The notes under the pieces were generated by a model that saw only the letters and a list, made by a program, of their open reading frames with translations, did no database searches and was not told the origin of the DNA. Position numbers and translations under genes: made by a program. From Deferribacteres bacterium (GTDB lineage: Bacteria; Zhuqueibacterota; Zhuqueibacteria; Zhuqueibacterales; Geothermadaptataceae), in the NCBI GenBank assembly GCA_020633675.1, contig JACKDE010000001.1, forward strand, positions 744,001 to 808,000: a DNA stretch of 64,000 bases. Reading direction: 5' to 3'. Below, piece by piece: positions 9,832 to 17,842 of the stretch (within the stretch, counting starts at the first letter, position 1; every line of letters begins with the position of its first letter).

Positions 9832-10324
9832 CCTTCGTCTCTGCATGCACTTTGCGTGAGTAGCTTGTCCGAAATATTTAACTTGCCACCCTGGAAAGCG
9901 TTTTTTATTAAGATTTGGATTGAACACCCCGTAGCTTACCAGGTTTTCTTCTCAAGCGACAGTCTGGTTTGGTTCTGGATGAAAAAATTCCACAATACCC
10001 CGTTGCTTGCGGCGGGGATAAGAGTTTTAGATGGTCGCAACTTGCTTTGGATCTAGCCGCAATGCCATGCGCAAATCCATCCATAAAATATCGCTGACTG
10101 GAGACAAGATTGGTACTAAATGGGTTGCAGGAAAATGATTTTTTATTTATCCAGTTTGGGCAAATTATTGCTTATGCCCGAATGAAACTTGTTATGTCGA
10201 TTAGCTGAACTTAGATTATAAGCCGATAAAAAACTTATGATTGCGCGCTTCAGCAGCAAAATGTGAAATAGAAAATGAAGATGTGATCGTCAAAATGAAC
10301 ACGACTTTGCAGTGAGCTTCTGAA
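9832..10324. other. Intergenic region with a palindromic repeat
   Basis: 493 bases with no credible gene; a 66-codon frame at 9856 has no ribosome-binding site or resemblance. Apart from the palindromic repeat listed separately, I see nothing I can name. It should contain the promoter for the glucuronokinase gene at 10325. Confidence 0.45.
9926..10020. repeat. Palindromic repeat, one partial and one full copy
   Basis: TACCCCGTTGCTTGCGGCGG and the following GG (9996-10017) is an imperfect palindrome able to form a GC-rich hairpin. A partial relative, ACCCCGTAGCTTACC, lies at 9926-9940. This looks like a dispersed REP-type element with a decayed neighbour. No other copy was noticed in the window. 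Confidence 0.4.
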
Positions 10325-11320
10325 ATGATTATCGAAACACGCGCATTTGCTCGCGCAGGCTTGTTGGGGAATCCATCCGACGGCTATTTCGGCAAGACAA
10401 TATCGATCAGCGTGCGTAATTTTGGTGCGCATGTTACGCTTTATCAATCACCTGAATTGTGTATTGAGCTGGCGCCGCAGGATCGTAACGAATTTCGCAG
10501 TATTTATGAGTTGGTCGAATCGGTGACGGCTATGGGCTACTACGGTGGCTCGCGCTTGATTAAGGCCACGATCAAGGCCTTCGGGCAATATTGTGAGCAA
10601 CAAAATCTGCGGCTGGCAAACAAAAATTTTTCAATCCGCTACACATCGTCAATCCCACGCCAAATCGGTCTGGCCGGATCGAGCGCAATCATTACGGCCA
10701 CTATGCGCGCGTTAATGAAATTTTACGAAGTGGATATACCCCTGCCGGTTTTGCCAAACCTTATTTTGGTGGTGGAAACAAAAGAGTTGGGCATCAACGC
10801 AGGCTTGCAGGACCGGGTAATTCAAGCCTACGAAGGCTGCGTTTACATGAACTTCGACAAGCCGCTCATGGAAAAGCAGGGGCATGGCGACTATGAGCGA
10901 CTTGATCCGAAGCTGTTGCCGAATTTGTACATGGCGTATAAAACCGACCAAAGCAAAATCTCCGGGGTTGTGCTCGGCGATATCAAATCCCGCTATGACA
11001 AAGGCGATCAGGAAGTTGTGGAAACCTTGGCTGAGATTGCCTCGCTGGCCGAAAAAGGCAGGCAGGCGATTTTAAAACAGGATCTAACGTCATTGAACCG
11101 TCTGATCAACAGGAATTTTGATTTGCGCAAGAAGATTATGCACATCAGCGAAAGCAACCTGCAGTTGGTGAATACGGCACGCGCTTGCGGAGCATCGGCA
11201 AAATTCACCGGTTCGGGTGGCTCGATCATCGGTGTTCATGAAAATGACGAAATGCTAACCAAGTTGATCGTCGAGATGAAAAAAATTGGAGCCCGCGTCA
11301 TCAAACCCTATGTTGTGTGA
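10325..11320 (+). CDS. Glucuronokinase-like GHMP kinase
   Basis: Predicted to phosphorylate D-glucuronate to glucuronate 1-phosphate in the cytoplasm. 331 aa. The N-terminus FARAGLLGNPSDGYFGKTIS, the GHMP ATP loop IPRQIGLAGSSAII (residues 110-123), KELGINAGLQDRVIQAYEG, and the C-terminal GASAKFTGSGGS follow the plant glucuronokinase pattern closely, in my memory of the Arabidopsis protein. The next gene is a GalU-type uridylyltransferase, so the two could make UDP-glucuronate from free glucuronate, a salvage route otherwise known mostly from plants. No strong ribosome-binding site precedes the ATG (TGAGCTTCTGAA). Other GHMP sugar-1-kinases (galacturonokinase, heptose kinase) remain possible. 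Confidence 0.75.
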   Translation: MIIETRAFARAGLLGNPSDGYFGKTISISVRNFGAHVTLYQSPELCIELAPQDRNEFRSIYELVESVTAMGYYGGSRLIKATIKAFGQYCEQQNLRLANKNFSIRYTSSIPRQIGLAGSSAIITATMRALMKFYEVDIPLPVLPNLILVVETKELGINAGLQDRVIQAYEGCVYMNFDKPLMEKQGHGDYERLDPKLLPNLYMAYKTDQSKISGVVLGDIKSRYDKGDQEVVETLAEIASLAEKGRQAILKQDLTSLNRLINRNFDLRKKIMHISESNLQLVNTARACGASAKFTGSGGSIIGVHENDEMLTKLIVEMKKIGARVIKPYVV

Positions 11321-11533
11321 TGACTGATAGATTGCGATAAAAGTTGACCACAACCAGGAGTCGATACGAGGCGATGACCCATTCGTTCCATGAGCTTGAT
11401 TTTGGCAAAGCGCAGAGTACCTCAGTTGCGATACATTTTTGCTATCGCCAAACTGACTTTGAAGCTCAAAATCTATGATGCAAATTCACCGTTTCAGCAA
11501 AATTGAACTGATCCAACATTTTGGGACGAGCAC

Positions 11534-12418
11534 ATGATCCGCAAAGCCATTATTCCAGCTGCCGGACTCGGCACACGGTTTTTACCGGCGACCAAAGCAC
11601 AGCCTAAAGAGATGCTACCGATCATCGACACACCGGTGATTCAGCACGTTGTCCAGGAAGCAATAGATTCCGGCATAGAAGACATTTTGATTATATCCGG
11701 TCGTGGCAAACGTGCTATTGAAGATCATTTTGATCGCAACAGTGACCTGGAATTGCAACTATCTGGTGCTGAGAACGAAGCAGCTCTTAATGAAATTCGT
11801 CGTATTTCCGATCTCGCCAACATCCACTTTGTGCGCCAAAAGGAGATCCGTGGCCTGGGCGACGCCATTTATCATGCACGAATGCATGCGGCAGGTGAGC
11901 CTTTTGTCGTTCTGCTTGGTGATACCATCGTCGATTCGGCAATTCCAGCAACGCAGCAACTGATTGACGTATTTGACCAATACCGGTGCAGCGTCATCGG
12001 TGTCGAGCAGGTTCCGGTAGAGACCGTTTCACGTTATGGCATTGTAGCTGGTGTACGGATGAGCGATCGCATACATGAAGTCGATCAACTTGTTGAAAAG
12101 CCGCACCCTGAAAGCAGCCCATCGGATCTGGCGATTGCCGGACGCTATATTCTGACACCGGATATTTTTAAGGCAATCGAAAAAACTGCGCCGGATAACA
12201 CAGGTGAGATTCAATTAACCGATGCATTGCGGCTGGTGCTGAAGCGAGAGCGCATCATTTCGTGCACGATAGAGGGGACCCGCTATGATATCGGCAACAA
12301 ACTGGATTATCTCAAGACGATGGTGGATTATGGTTTGAAGCGCAAAGAATTTGCGGCAGCATTTCGCGCTTATTTAGCATCAAAAGTTGGCAACCAACAG
12401 GAAGACAAAGATGCCTGA
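11534..12418 (+). CDS. galU: UTP-glucose-1-phosphate uridylyltransferase
   Basis: Makes UDP-glucose, or another UDP-sugar, from the sugar 1-phosphate and UTP. 294 aa, the usual GalU length. The nucleotide-binding signature GLGTRFLPATKAQPKEM lies at residues 11-27, with VVLLGDTIVDS, LVEKPHPESSPSDLAI, GRYILTP and TGEIQLTDALR downstream. It lies 213 bases after the glucuronokinase-like gene on the same strand. That position, inside a uronate block, suggests it may accept glucuronate 1-phosphate as well as glucose 1-phosphate; this substrate is an inference. Confidence 0.9.
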   Translation: MIRKAIIPAAGLGTRFLPATKAQPKEMLPIIDTPVIQHVVQEAIDSGIEDILIISGRGKRAIEDHFDRNSDLELQLSGAENEAALNEIRRISDLANIHFVRQKEIRGLGDAIYHARMHAAGEPFVVLLGDTIVDSAIPATQQLIDVFDQYRCSVIGVEQVPVETVSRYGIVAGVRMSDRIHEVDQLVEKPHPESSPSDLAIAGRYILTPDIFKAIEKTAPDNTGEIQLTDALRLVLKRERIISCTIEGTRYDIGNKLDYLKTMVDYGLKRKEFAAAFRAYLASKVGNQQEDKDA

Positions 12419-12651
12419 GCGAACGGCATTTCAAAGGAAAAATGCAACCTTGATTATTCAAGCTCACGAAATGATCCGTCCTGACGATTCGCCTGCCATG
12501 CCCCTTTTTCGAGCGCCAATCTCCTCTATTGTTTCTCTGTCTCTGATGGAGCGCGGTGGCAATGAAATCTATAAAAGAAAACGGACTGTTTGGAAAATAT
12601 TTCAAACCAAGCATCTTGGAAACTGAGAGCAAAGCTCGGACAGGTATTGCA

Positions 12652-13431
12652 ATGAGAGCGAATCCAAATTTTTCGCAAAAATCTGCTTTTTTGCTGATTG
12701 TCTCACTGATCGCCGCACTCTATCTTGCCTGCAGCTCACCCGAAGAGATCACCATATTTATGCTCGGTGACTCTACGATGGCCGATAAACCGATTCCGGA
12801 AGCCGATCCGGAGCGTGGATGGGGGCAAGTGCTGCAACAATTTTTTAAAGATGGCGTGACGGTAAGAAACCACGCCGTCAATGGCAGAAGCACAAAAAGT
12901 TTTCTCGATGAAGGCAGATGGCAGGTGGTGCTCGATGCATTGCAGCCGGGAGATTATGTCTTTATCCAATTTGGTCACAACGACCAGAAAGTTAAGGATC
13001 CTGCGCGCTACACGAATCCATATACGGGTTACCGCCGCAACCTGATCAGGTACGTGCGGGAAACGCGGGAGAAGGGCGCGACGCCGATTTTGTTCAGCTC
13101 GATCGTGCGGCGGAAATTCAATGAATTTGGCGTGCTGGAAGATACCCACGGAGCTTATCCTTTGGTCATGCGATTGGTCGCGCAAGAACATGACGTAGCA
13201 TTTATTGATCTGCAGCTTGAATCGGAAAATCTTGTGACATCGTTAGGGCCTGAAAAGTCCAAAGCGTTGTATTTGTGGATTGAACCAGGCAAATATAAAA
13301 ATTTTCCAAATGGCAACCAGGACAATACCCATTTTAATGAACATGGGGCAACAGCAATGGCTGAACTCGCCATTGAAGAGATAAGGCGACAAAAATTGCC
13401 GCTGGCCAAACTCATCCGAACTGAACGCTGA
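12652..13431 (+). CDS. SGNH/GDSL hydrolase, rhamnogalacturonan acetylesterase-like (CE12), lipoprotein
   Basis: Removes acetyl groups from rhamnogalacturonan or pectin. 259 aa from ATG 12652. A lipoprotein signal precedes Cys27 (LYLACS). SGNH block I is MLGDSTMAD with Ser41, block II includes NHAVNGRST, block III is FGHND (108-111), and block V is DNTHFNEHG with Asp224 and His227 completing the triad. This order matches CE12 rhamnogalacturonan acetylesterases. The frame is open upstream to 12556, but those residues precede the signal peptide and I left them out. It lies between galU and kduD on the same strand. Surface or periplasmic location follows from the lipobox. Confidence 0.82.
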   Translation: MRANPNFSQKSAFLLIVSLIAALYLACSSPEEITIFMLGDSTMADKPIPEADPERGWGQVLQQFFKDGVTVRNHAVNGRSTKSFLDEGRWQVVLDALQPGDYVFIQFGHNDQKVKDPARYTNPYTGYRRNLIRYVRETREKGATPILFSSIVRRKFNEFGVLEDTHGAYPLVMRLVAQEHDVAFIDLQLESENLVTSLGPEKSKALYLWIEPGKYKNFPNGNQDNTHFNEHGATAMAELAIEEIRRQKLPLAKLIRTER

Positions 13432-13573
13432 TCATCTTTCAGGTATGGCTTTGGCTCGTCATCCATACAATTGAAACAAGCCAGCTTGCCAAAATGCAAT
13501 AATGGCAAGCGCTGATAAATTTTTTATCGAACGACGCGGCTGCATCACACAGCAATTTTTTAGGAAAGAAGCA

Positions 13574-14338
13574 ATGATTCTCGATCAATTCAAACTTGAT
13601 GGCAAAGTTGCGATTGTCACTGGCGCCAGCCGTGGCTTGGGGCAGGCTATGGCAATCGGGCTGGCTGAGGCCGGCGCCGATATCGTAGCCGCCAGCACGA
13701 ATGCAAAAAACCTTGACAAAACGCAGAGCGAAGTGCAAGGATTGGGCAGAAAGTGCCTGGCTCTCACTTGCGATATGAGCATTCCGGCCCAGATCTCCCA
13801 GGCTGTGCAGCAGGTTCTGACGACGTTCGGCAAGATCGATATCCTGGTCAACAATGCCGGTACAATCAGGCGCGCACCAGCAGTCGATTATTCGGACGAA
13901 GATTGGCTGGCGGTCATCGAAACCAATCTCAATGGCCTGTTTCGACTGAGCCGCGAAGTTGGCAAACACATGGTTGAGCAACGACAAGGCAAAATCATCA
14001 ATATCGCTTCGCTGCTGAGCTTTTCGGGCGGCATTACCGTTCCGGCCTACGCGGCCAGCAAAGGTGGTGTCGCGCAGCTGACAAAAGCGTTGGCAAACGA
14101 GTGGGCACAGCATCATGTGCAGGTCAATGCCATCGCGCCGGGCTATTTTGAAACAGATAATACAGCCGCATTGCGCGCTGATCCAAAACGCTTCGCTTCG
14201 ATTTCCGAGCGCATTCCGGCAGGTGCTTGGGGCAAGCCGGATGAGCTGAAAGGCGCTGTCGTGTTTCTGGCCTCAGCAGCATCGGATTATGTGAACGGCC
14301 ATGTTTTGCTGGTGGATGGCGGTTGGATGGCGCGCTGA
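13574..14338 (+). CDS. kduD: 2-dehydro-3-deoxy-D-gluconate 5-dehydrogenase (SDR family)
   Basis: Cytoplasmic NAD(H)-dependent short-chain dehydrogenase that reduces 2,5-diketo-3-deoxygluconate to KDG in the unsaturated-uronate branch of pectin use. 254 aa from ATG 13574, preceded by TAGGAAAG. The cofactor loop TGASRGLG is at residues 16-23, NNAG at 93-96, the catalytic Ser in IINIASLLSF, and YAASK with Tyr159 and Lys163. The tail GHVLLVDGGWMAR is typical of KduD. Its partner KduI is encoded 33 kb downstream (46401). SDR members are hard to tell apart by eye, but uxaC, uxaE and the kdgK-like gene nearby support the call. Confidence 0.82.
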   Translation: MILDQFKLDGKVAIVTGASRGLGQAMAIGLAEAGADIVAASTNAKNLDKTQSEVQGLGRKCLALTCDMSIPAQISQAVQQVLTTFGKIDILVNNAGTIRRAPAVDYSDEDWLAVIETNLNGLFRLSREVGKHMVEQRQGKIINIASLLSFSGGITVPAYAASKGGVAQLTKALANEWAQHHVQVNAIAPGYFETDNTAALRADPKRFASISERIPAGAWGKPDELKGAVVFLASAASDYVNGHVLLVDGGWMAR

Positions 14339-14728
14339 AATTGAATTTGTGGTCAAAACTACAAGTTATTCTGCTGAAAAAATGATCTAAAAGCTTTCAG
14401 GATTCTAAAGGTTTTTGTACATTTGTGTTTCAGATATCCCATTAAGGATTCCTTAAATTTGTAGCGTAGATTCATGACCTTGCCACCCGAGGAATTTGCA
14501 CTGCAGAAAAAAACACCCGTTTGATATTTTGAATTTCAGTTGAAACAGCTCTCTATCTGACTCGGTCTCATTCTGAGCATACCTTTAGATATCCCCGGTG
14601 ATTCAGTCTCTGCAAGCAATCCTGCAAAAAAACGCACTTGAGACGATTGTGACGCTATCCGTATTTCAAAAAAAATAGTGTATTGAGATTGCCATCTCAT
14701 CAATACCTCAATCATTAAGGAACTATTT
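14339..14728. other. Intergenic region ahead of uxaC
   Basis: 390 AT-rich bases without a coding frame. The last part (AAGGAAC at about 14717) is the uxaC ribosome-binding site. A promoter for the uxaC-to-kinase group probably lies here, but I cannot pinpoint one. Confidence 0.45.
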
Positions 14729-16144
14729 ATGCAAACTTTTCAACTTCATCCATCGCGCTTTTTCGAGTCCGATGCCCAGACACGCAAAGTGGCGCATGAA
14801 TTATACGATAGCGTGAAAGATTTACCCATCGTTAGCCCGCATGGCCATGTCGATCCGAAGTTGCTGGCTGAAAATGCTCCGTTCCCTGATCCGACCGAGC
14901 TGATCATTATTCCGGATCATTATATTTTTCGCTTGCTCTATTCGCAGGGGATTGCCCTTGAATCGCTTGGCATTCCGACGAAGGATGGCGCACCGGTTGA
15001 AAACGACCATCGCAAGATCTGGCAAATTTTTGCAGAACATTTTTATTTATATGCCGGCACACCAACCGGCGCATGGCTGGCGCATGAGTTTGCCGAGGTT
15101 TTTGGTGTTACCGAAAAACTCAATGGTGAGAGCGCAATGCGGATTTACGATCACATTCACCAAAAATTGCAGTCGCCGGAATTTTTGCCTCGTGCATTGT
15201 TCGAACGCTTTAACATCGAAGTGCTGACGACGACGGATGGTGCCGCCGACTCGCTGGAATATCATCAACAGATGCGAAATTCAGGCTGGCTGGGCCATGT
15301 CGTTCCCTGCTTTCGTCCCGATGCCGTTGTGAACCTTCTCGCTCCCGGCTGGAAAAATGAAATCACCAGGTTGGGAGATGCGGCAGATATGGAAATCACC
15401 AGCTTTAAAAATTTCATTCGTGCGCTTGAAGTCCGCCGTGAGTTTTTCAAGTCGATGGGAGCGGTTTCCACTGATCAAGGCGTGGCCAGCCCGCACACAC
15501 ATGAGCTTTCTGAGAGCGAGGCAGAGGCCATTTTTCAGCGCGGTTTGCACGAGCAGGCAAGCGAAAAGGATGCAGCGGCTTTTACCGCACATATTCTGAT
15601 GGAAATGGCGCGCATGAGCGTCGACGACGGTCTGGTGATGCAGATCCATCCCGGTTCATTTCGCAATCACAACCAACGGATTTTCGATCGCTTCGGGCCT
15701 GACAAAGGCTGTGACATCCCGTTGCAGACAGAGTACACCAAAAACCTGCATGCGCTGTTAAACAAATTTGGCAATGAGAAAAATTTCAGACTGATCGTTT
15801 TTACACTGGATGAAGCCACCTACTCCCGCGAATTGGCGCCGCTCGCCGGGCATTATCCTGCACTCAAACTTGGTCCGCCATGGTGGTTTCATGATAGCTT
15901 TGAAGGCATGATGCGCTTTCGCGAACGTGTGACTGAGACGGCGAGCATATACAATACGGTCGGTTTCAATGACGATACCCGCGCTTTTCCATCCATCCCT
16001 GCACGCCACGACCTGGCTCGCCGCGTCGATGCAAATTTCCTGGCGCGGCAAGTGGTTCGCCACATTATCGACATGGCCGATGCAAGGCAAATGGTCAAGG
16101 CACTGGCATATGATTTAGTGAAAAAGGCATACAAGCTCGATTAA
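14729..16144 (+). CDS. uxaC: Uronate isomerase
   Basis: Converts D-galacturonate to D-tagaturonate and D-glucuronate to D-fructuronate in the cytoplasm; amidohydrolase superfamily barrel. 471 aa, normal for UxaC. Diagnostic segments are the N-terminal metal ligands in SPHGHVDPKLLAENAPF (36-52), DHYIFRLLYSQGI, TTDGAADSLEYHQQM, MQIHPGSFRNHN, PPWWFHDSFEGMMRFRE and the late GFNDDTRAFPSIPARHD. AAGGAAC lies eight bases before the ATG. The tagaturonate epimerase follows 19 bases downstream, so the two are surely cotranscribed. Confidence 0.95.
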   Translation: MQTFQLHPSRFFESDAQTRKVAHELYDSVKDLPIVSPHGHVDPKLLAENAPFPDPTELIIIPDHYIFRLLYSQGIALESLGIPTKDGAPVENDHRKIWQIFAEHFYLYAGTPTGAWLAHEFAEVFGVTEKLNGESAMRIYDHIHQKLQSPEFLPRALFERFNIEVLTTTDGAADSLEYHQQMRNSGWLGHVVPCFRPDAVVNLLAPGWKNEITRLGDAADMEITSFKNFIRALEVRREFFKSMGAVSTDQGVASPHTHELSESEAEAIFQRGLHEQASEKDAAAFTAHILMEMARMSVDDGLVMQIHPGSFRNHNQRIFDRFGPDKGCDIPLQTEYTKNLHALLNKFGNEKNFRLIVFTLDEATYSRELAPLAGHYPALKLGPPWWFHDSFEGMMRFRERVTETASIYNTVGFNDDTRAFPSIPARHDLARRVDANFLARQVVRHIIDMADARQMVKALAYDLVKKAYKLD

Positions 16145-16163
16145 CAAGCAGGAGCTGCAGGAA

Positions 16164-17735
16164 ATGACAAGAATAGACATTCTGAAAAAATTGAAAGGTC
16201 CACACCCGGAAAACCTGGATTTTTTGTACATCGAAATATCACAAAATGAAAAAATCAAGGTCTACCCGAGCTCGATCAATCGACTCGAAAATGTTGTGTT
16301 TTTTATCGGCAAAGTGGGAAATGAAAAGTCCCTTTATGCATTTGATGAAACCGGTAAAAGCGATCTCGTCCAACATTTTCAAAATGAAAAATCGATCAGT
16401 TCTGAAGGACTTACTGAAGCAACGCTGAGCCAATTCCCGTTGAACCATGAAAATGCCAGTGCATTACAAAGTCTGTTCGCTTTTACACGGCCGGTTTTAA
16501 TCGGCATAGACGACTCCATTGGACTTGGCGACCGGCTCGGTCTCGCGAATCCCGGTCATGTGCGCGCCATCAGGGCTTCGCACATGAAGCCGGTACTGGC
16601 GCAGCAATCGATCCGCGAATTGGCGCGCACCGAGCGTGAGCCGGAGGAGGTGATGGACACAGCGATCTGGGCCGTTTTTCAGGAAGGCTACAAAGATGGC
16701 TTTGGCGCCGATGCGGACCATTTGAAGACCACTGATGATATCGATCGATTGGTCAACGCTGGCTTCACCATGTTTACATTCGATCCGGGTGATCATGTCG
16801 TCAATGAAGCAGACGAATTATCACTGGCAACGCTCGAAGACAGAGCTCGTGAGGTGCAATTTGCTTTTCTGAACGGTGATTTTGAAGCGCTTGTAAAGCG
16901 CTATGCTGGCCAAGATATTCAATTGACAAAAACGTTTAAGCTTAAGCCGGACCGTGTTGCCGTTTTGCGCGCGCTGGTCAAATATGGCGGTGTGATCGAA
17001 CACACATCAAAAATGTACCGGCACTTGAAAAGACAGCACCCGGGCCATGCTGCCGAAGTTGAATTGTCCGTGGATGAAACTGATGCGGTCACCACGCCTT
17101 TTGAGCATTTTTTCGTCGCTTCCGAGCTGAAAAGGCAAGATGTTGAGCTTGTGAGCCTGGCGCCGCGTTTTGTCGGTCAGTTCGAGAAAGGCATCGACTA
17201 CATCGGCGATCTTGAATACTTCAAAGAGGAGTATTTGAAACATTTGGCGATTGCTGAGCGGCTCGGTCCGTACAAGATCAGCATTCACTCCGGCAGCGAT
17301 AAATTCGATGTTTATGCAGCGATCGGCTCACTTCGGACAGGTCATGTCCATGTGAAAACCGCAGGCACCAGTTATCTGGAAGCCTTAAAAACCATCGCCG
17401 CTACAGAACCGGATCTGTTCCGCGAAATTCTCGACTTTTCGCGCGCACGCTTCGAAGTGGAGAAACGCACCTATCATGTGTCGGCCAAAACGGAAAATGT
17501 CCCTGCTGCGAGCGAGTGTTCGGATACACAGTTGCTGGCGCTCTTTGAACAAAACGATGCCCGCCAGGTGCTGCATGTTACTTTCGGCAAGGTGCTGACG
17601 ACCCGTGGCGAGGGGGGCAGCTATCTCTTCCGTGACCGGATTTTAGCTTGCCTGCAAGAACATGAAGAATTGCACTATCACAATTTAGAGCACCATCTCG
17701 GCAAACATGTGCGACCGTTTGCTGCGGCAAAATAA
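16164..17735 (+). CDS. uxaE: Tagaturonate/fructuronate epimerase (UxaE type)
   Basis: Interconverts D-tagaturonate and D-fructuronate, joining the galacturonate and glucuronate branches without tagaturonate reductase. 523 aa. Recognised by FTRPVLIGIDDSIGLGDRLG, ASHMKPVLAQQSIREL, KDGFGADADHLKTTDDI and KISIHSGSDKFDVYAAIGS, which recall the Thermotoga UxaE protein. The position directly behind uxaC, with CAGGAGCTGCAGG just before the ATG, fits a shared mRNA. As in Thermotoga, a 6-phosphogluconate dehydrogenase and a kduD-type gene are close by. The fructuronate reductase and mannonate dehydratase expected next in the path are not in the window. Confidence 0.85.
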   Translation: MTRIDILKKLKGPHPENLDFLYIEISQNEKIKVYPSSINRLENVVFFIGKVGNEKSLYAFDETGKSDLVQHFQNEKSISSEGLTEATLSQFPLNHENASALQSLFAFTRPVLIGIDDSIGLGDRLGLANPGHVRAIRASHMKPVLAQQSIRELARTEREPEEVMDTAIWAVFQEGYKDGFGADADHLKTTDDIDRLVNAGFTMFTFDPGDHVVNEADELSLATLEDRAREVQFAFLNGDFEALVKRYAGQDIQLTKTFKLKPDRVAVLRALVKYGGVIEHTSKMYRHLKRQHPGHAAEVELSVDETDAVTTPFEHFFVASELKRQDVELVSLAPRFVGQFEKGIDYIGDLEYFKEEYLKHLAIAERLGPYKISIHSGSDKFDVYAAIGSLRTGHVHVKTAGTSYLEALKTIAATEPDLFREILDFSRARFEVEKRTYHVSAKTENVPAASECSDTQLLALFEQNDARQVLHVTFGKVLTTRGEGGSYLFRDRILACLQEHEELHYHNLEHHLGKHVRPFAAAK

Positions 17736-17781
17736 TCAGATGATATGAACAGTTTGCGACAATGTACAATTAATTCTCTGG

Positions 17782-17830
17782 TATCGAAAACCAGTTACCT
17801 GCTTGATGTAAATTAATTTTTATCGAAAAC
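17782..17830 (+). promoter_or_regulatory. Direct repeat TATCGAAAAC ahead of transketolase
   Basis: TATCGAAAAC occurs at 17782-17791 and again at 17821-17830, 39 bases apart, in the short gap before the transketolase gene. It may be an operator pair, but two ten-base copies in AT-rich DNA are weak evidence. Confidence 0.25.
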
Positions 17831-17842
17831 TCGTTTTAGGAA

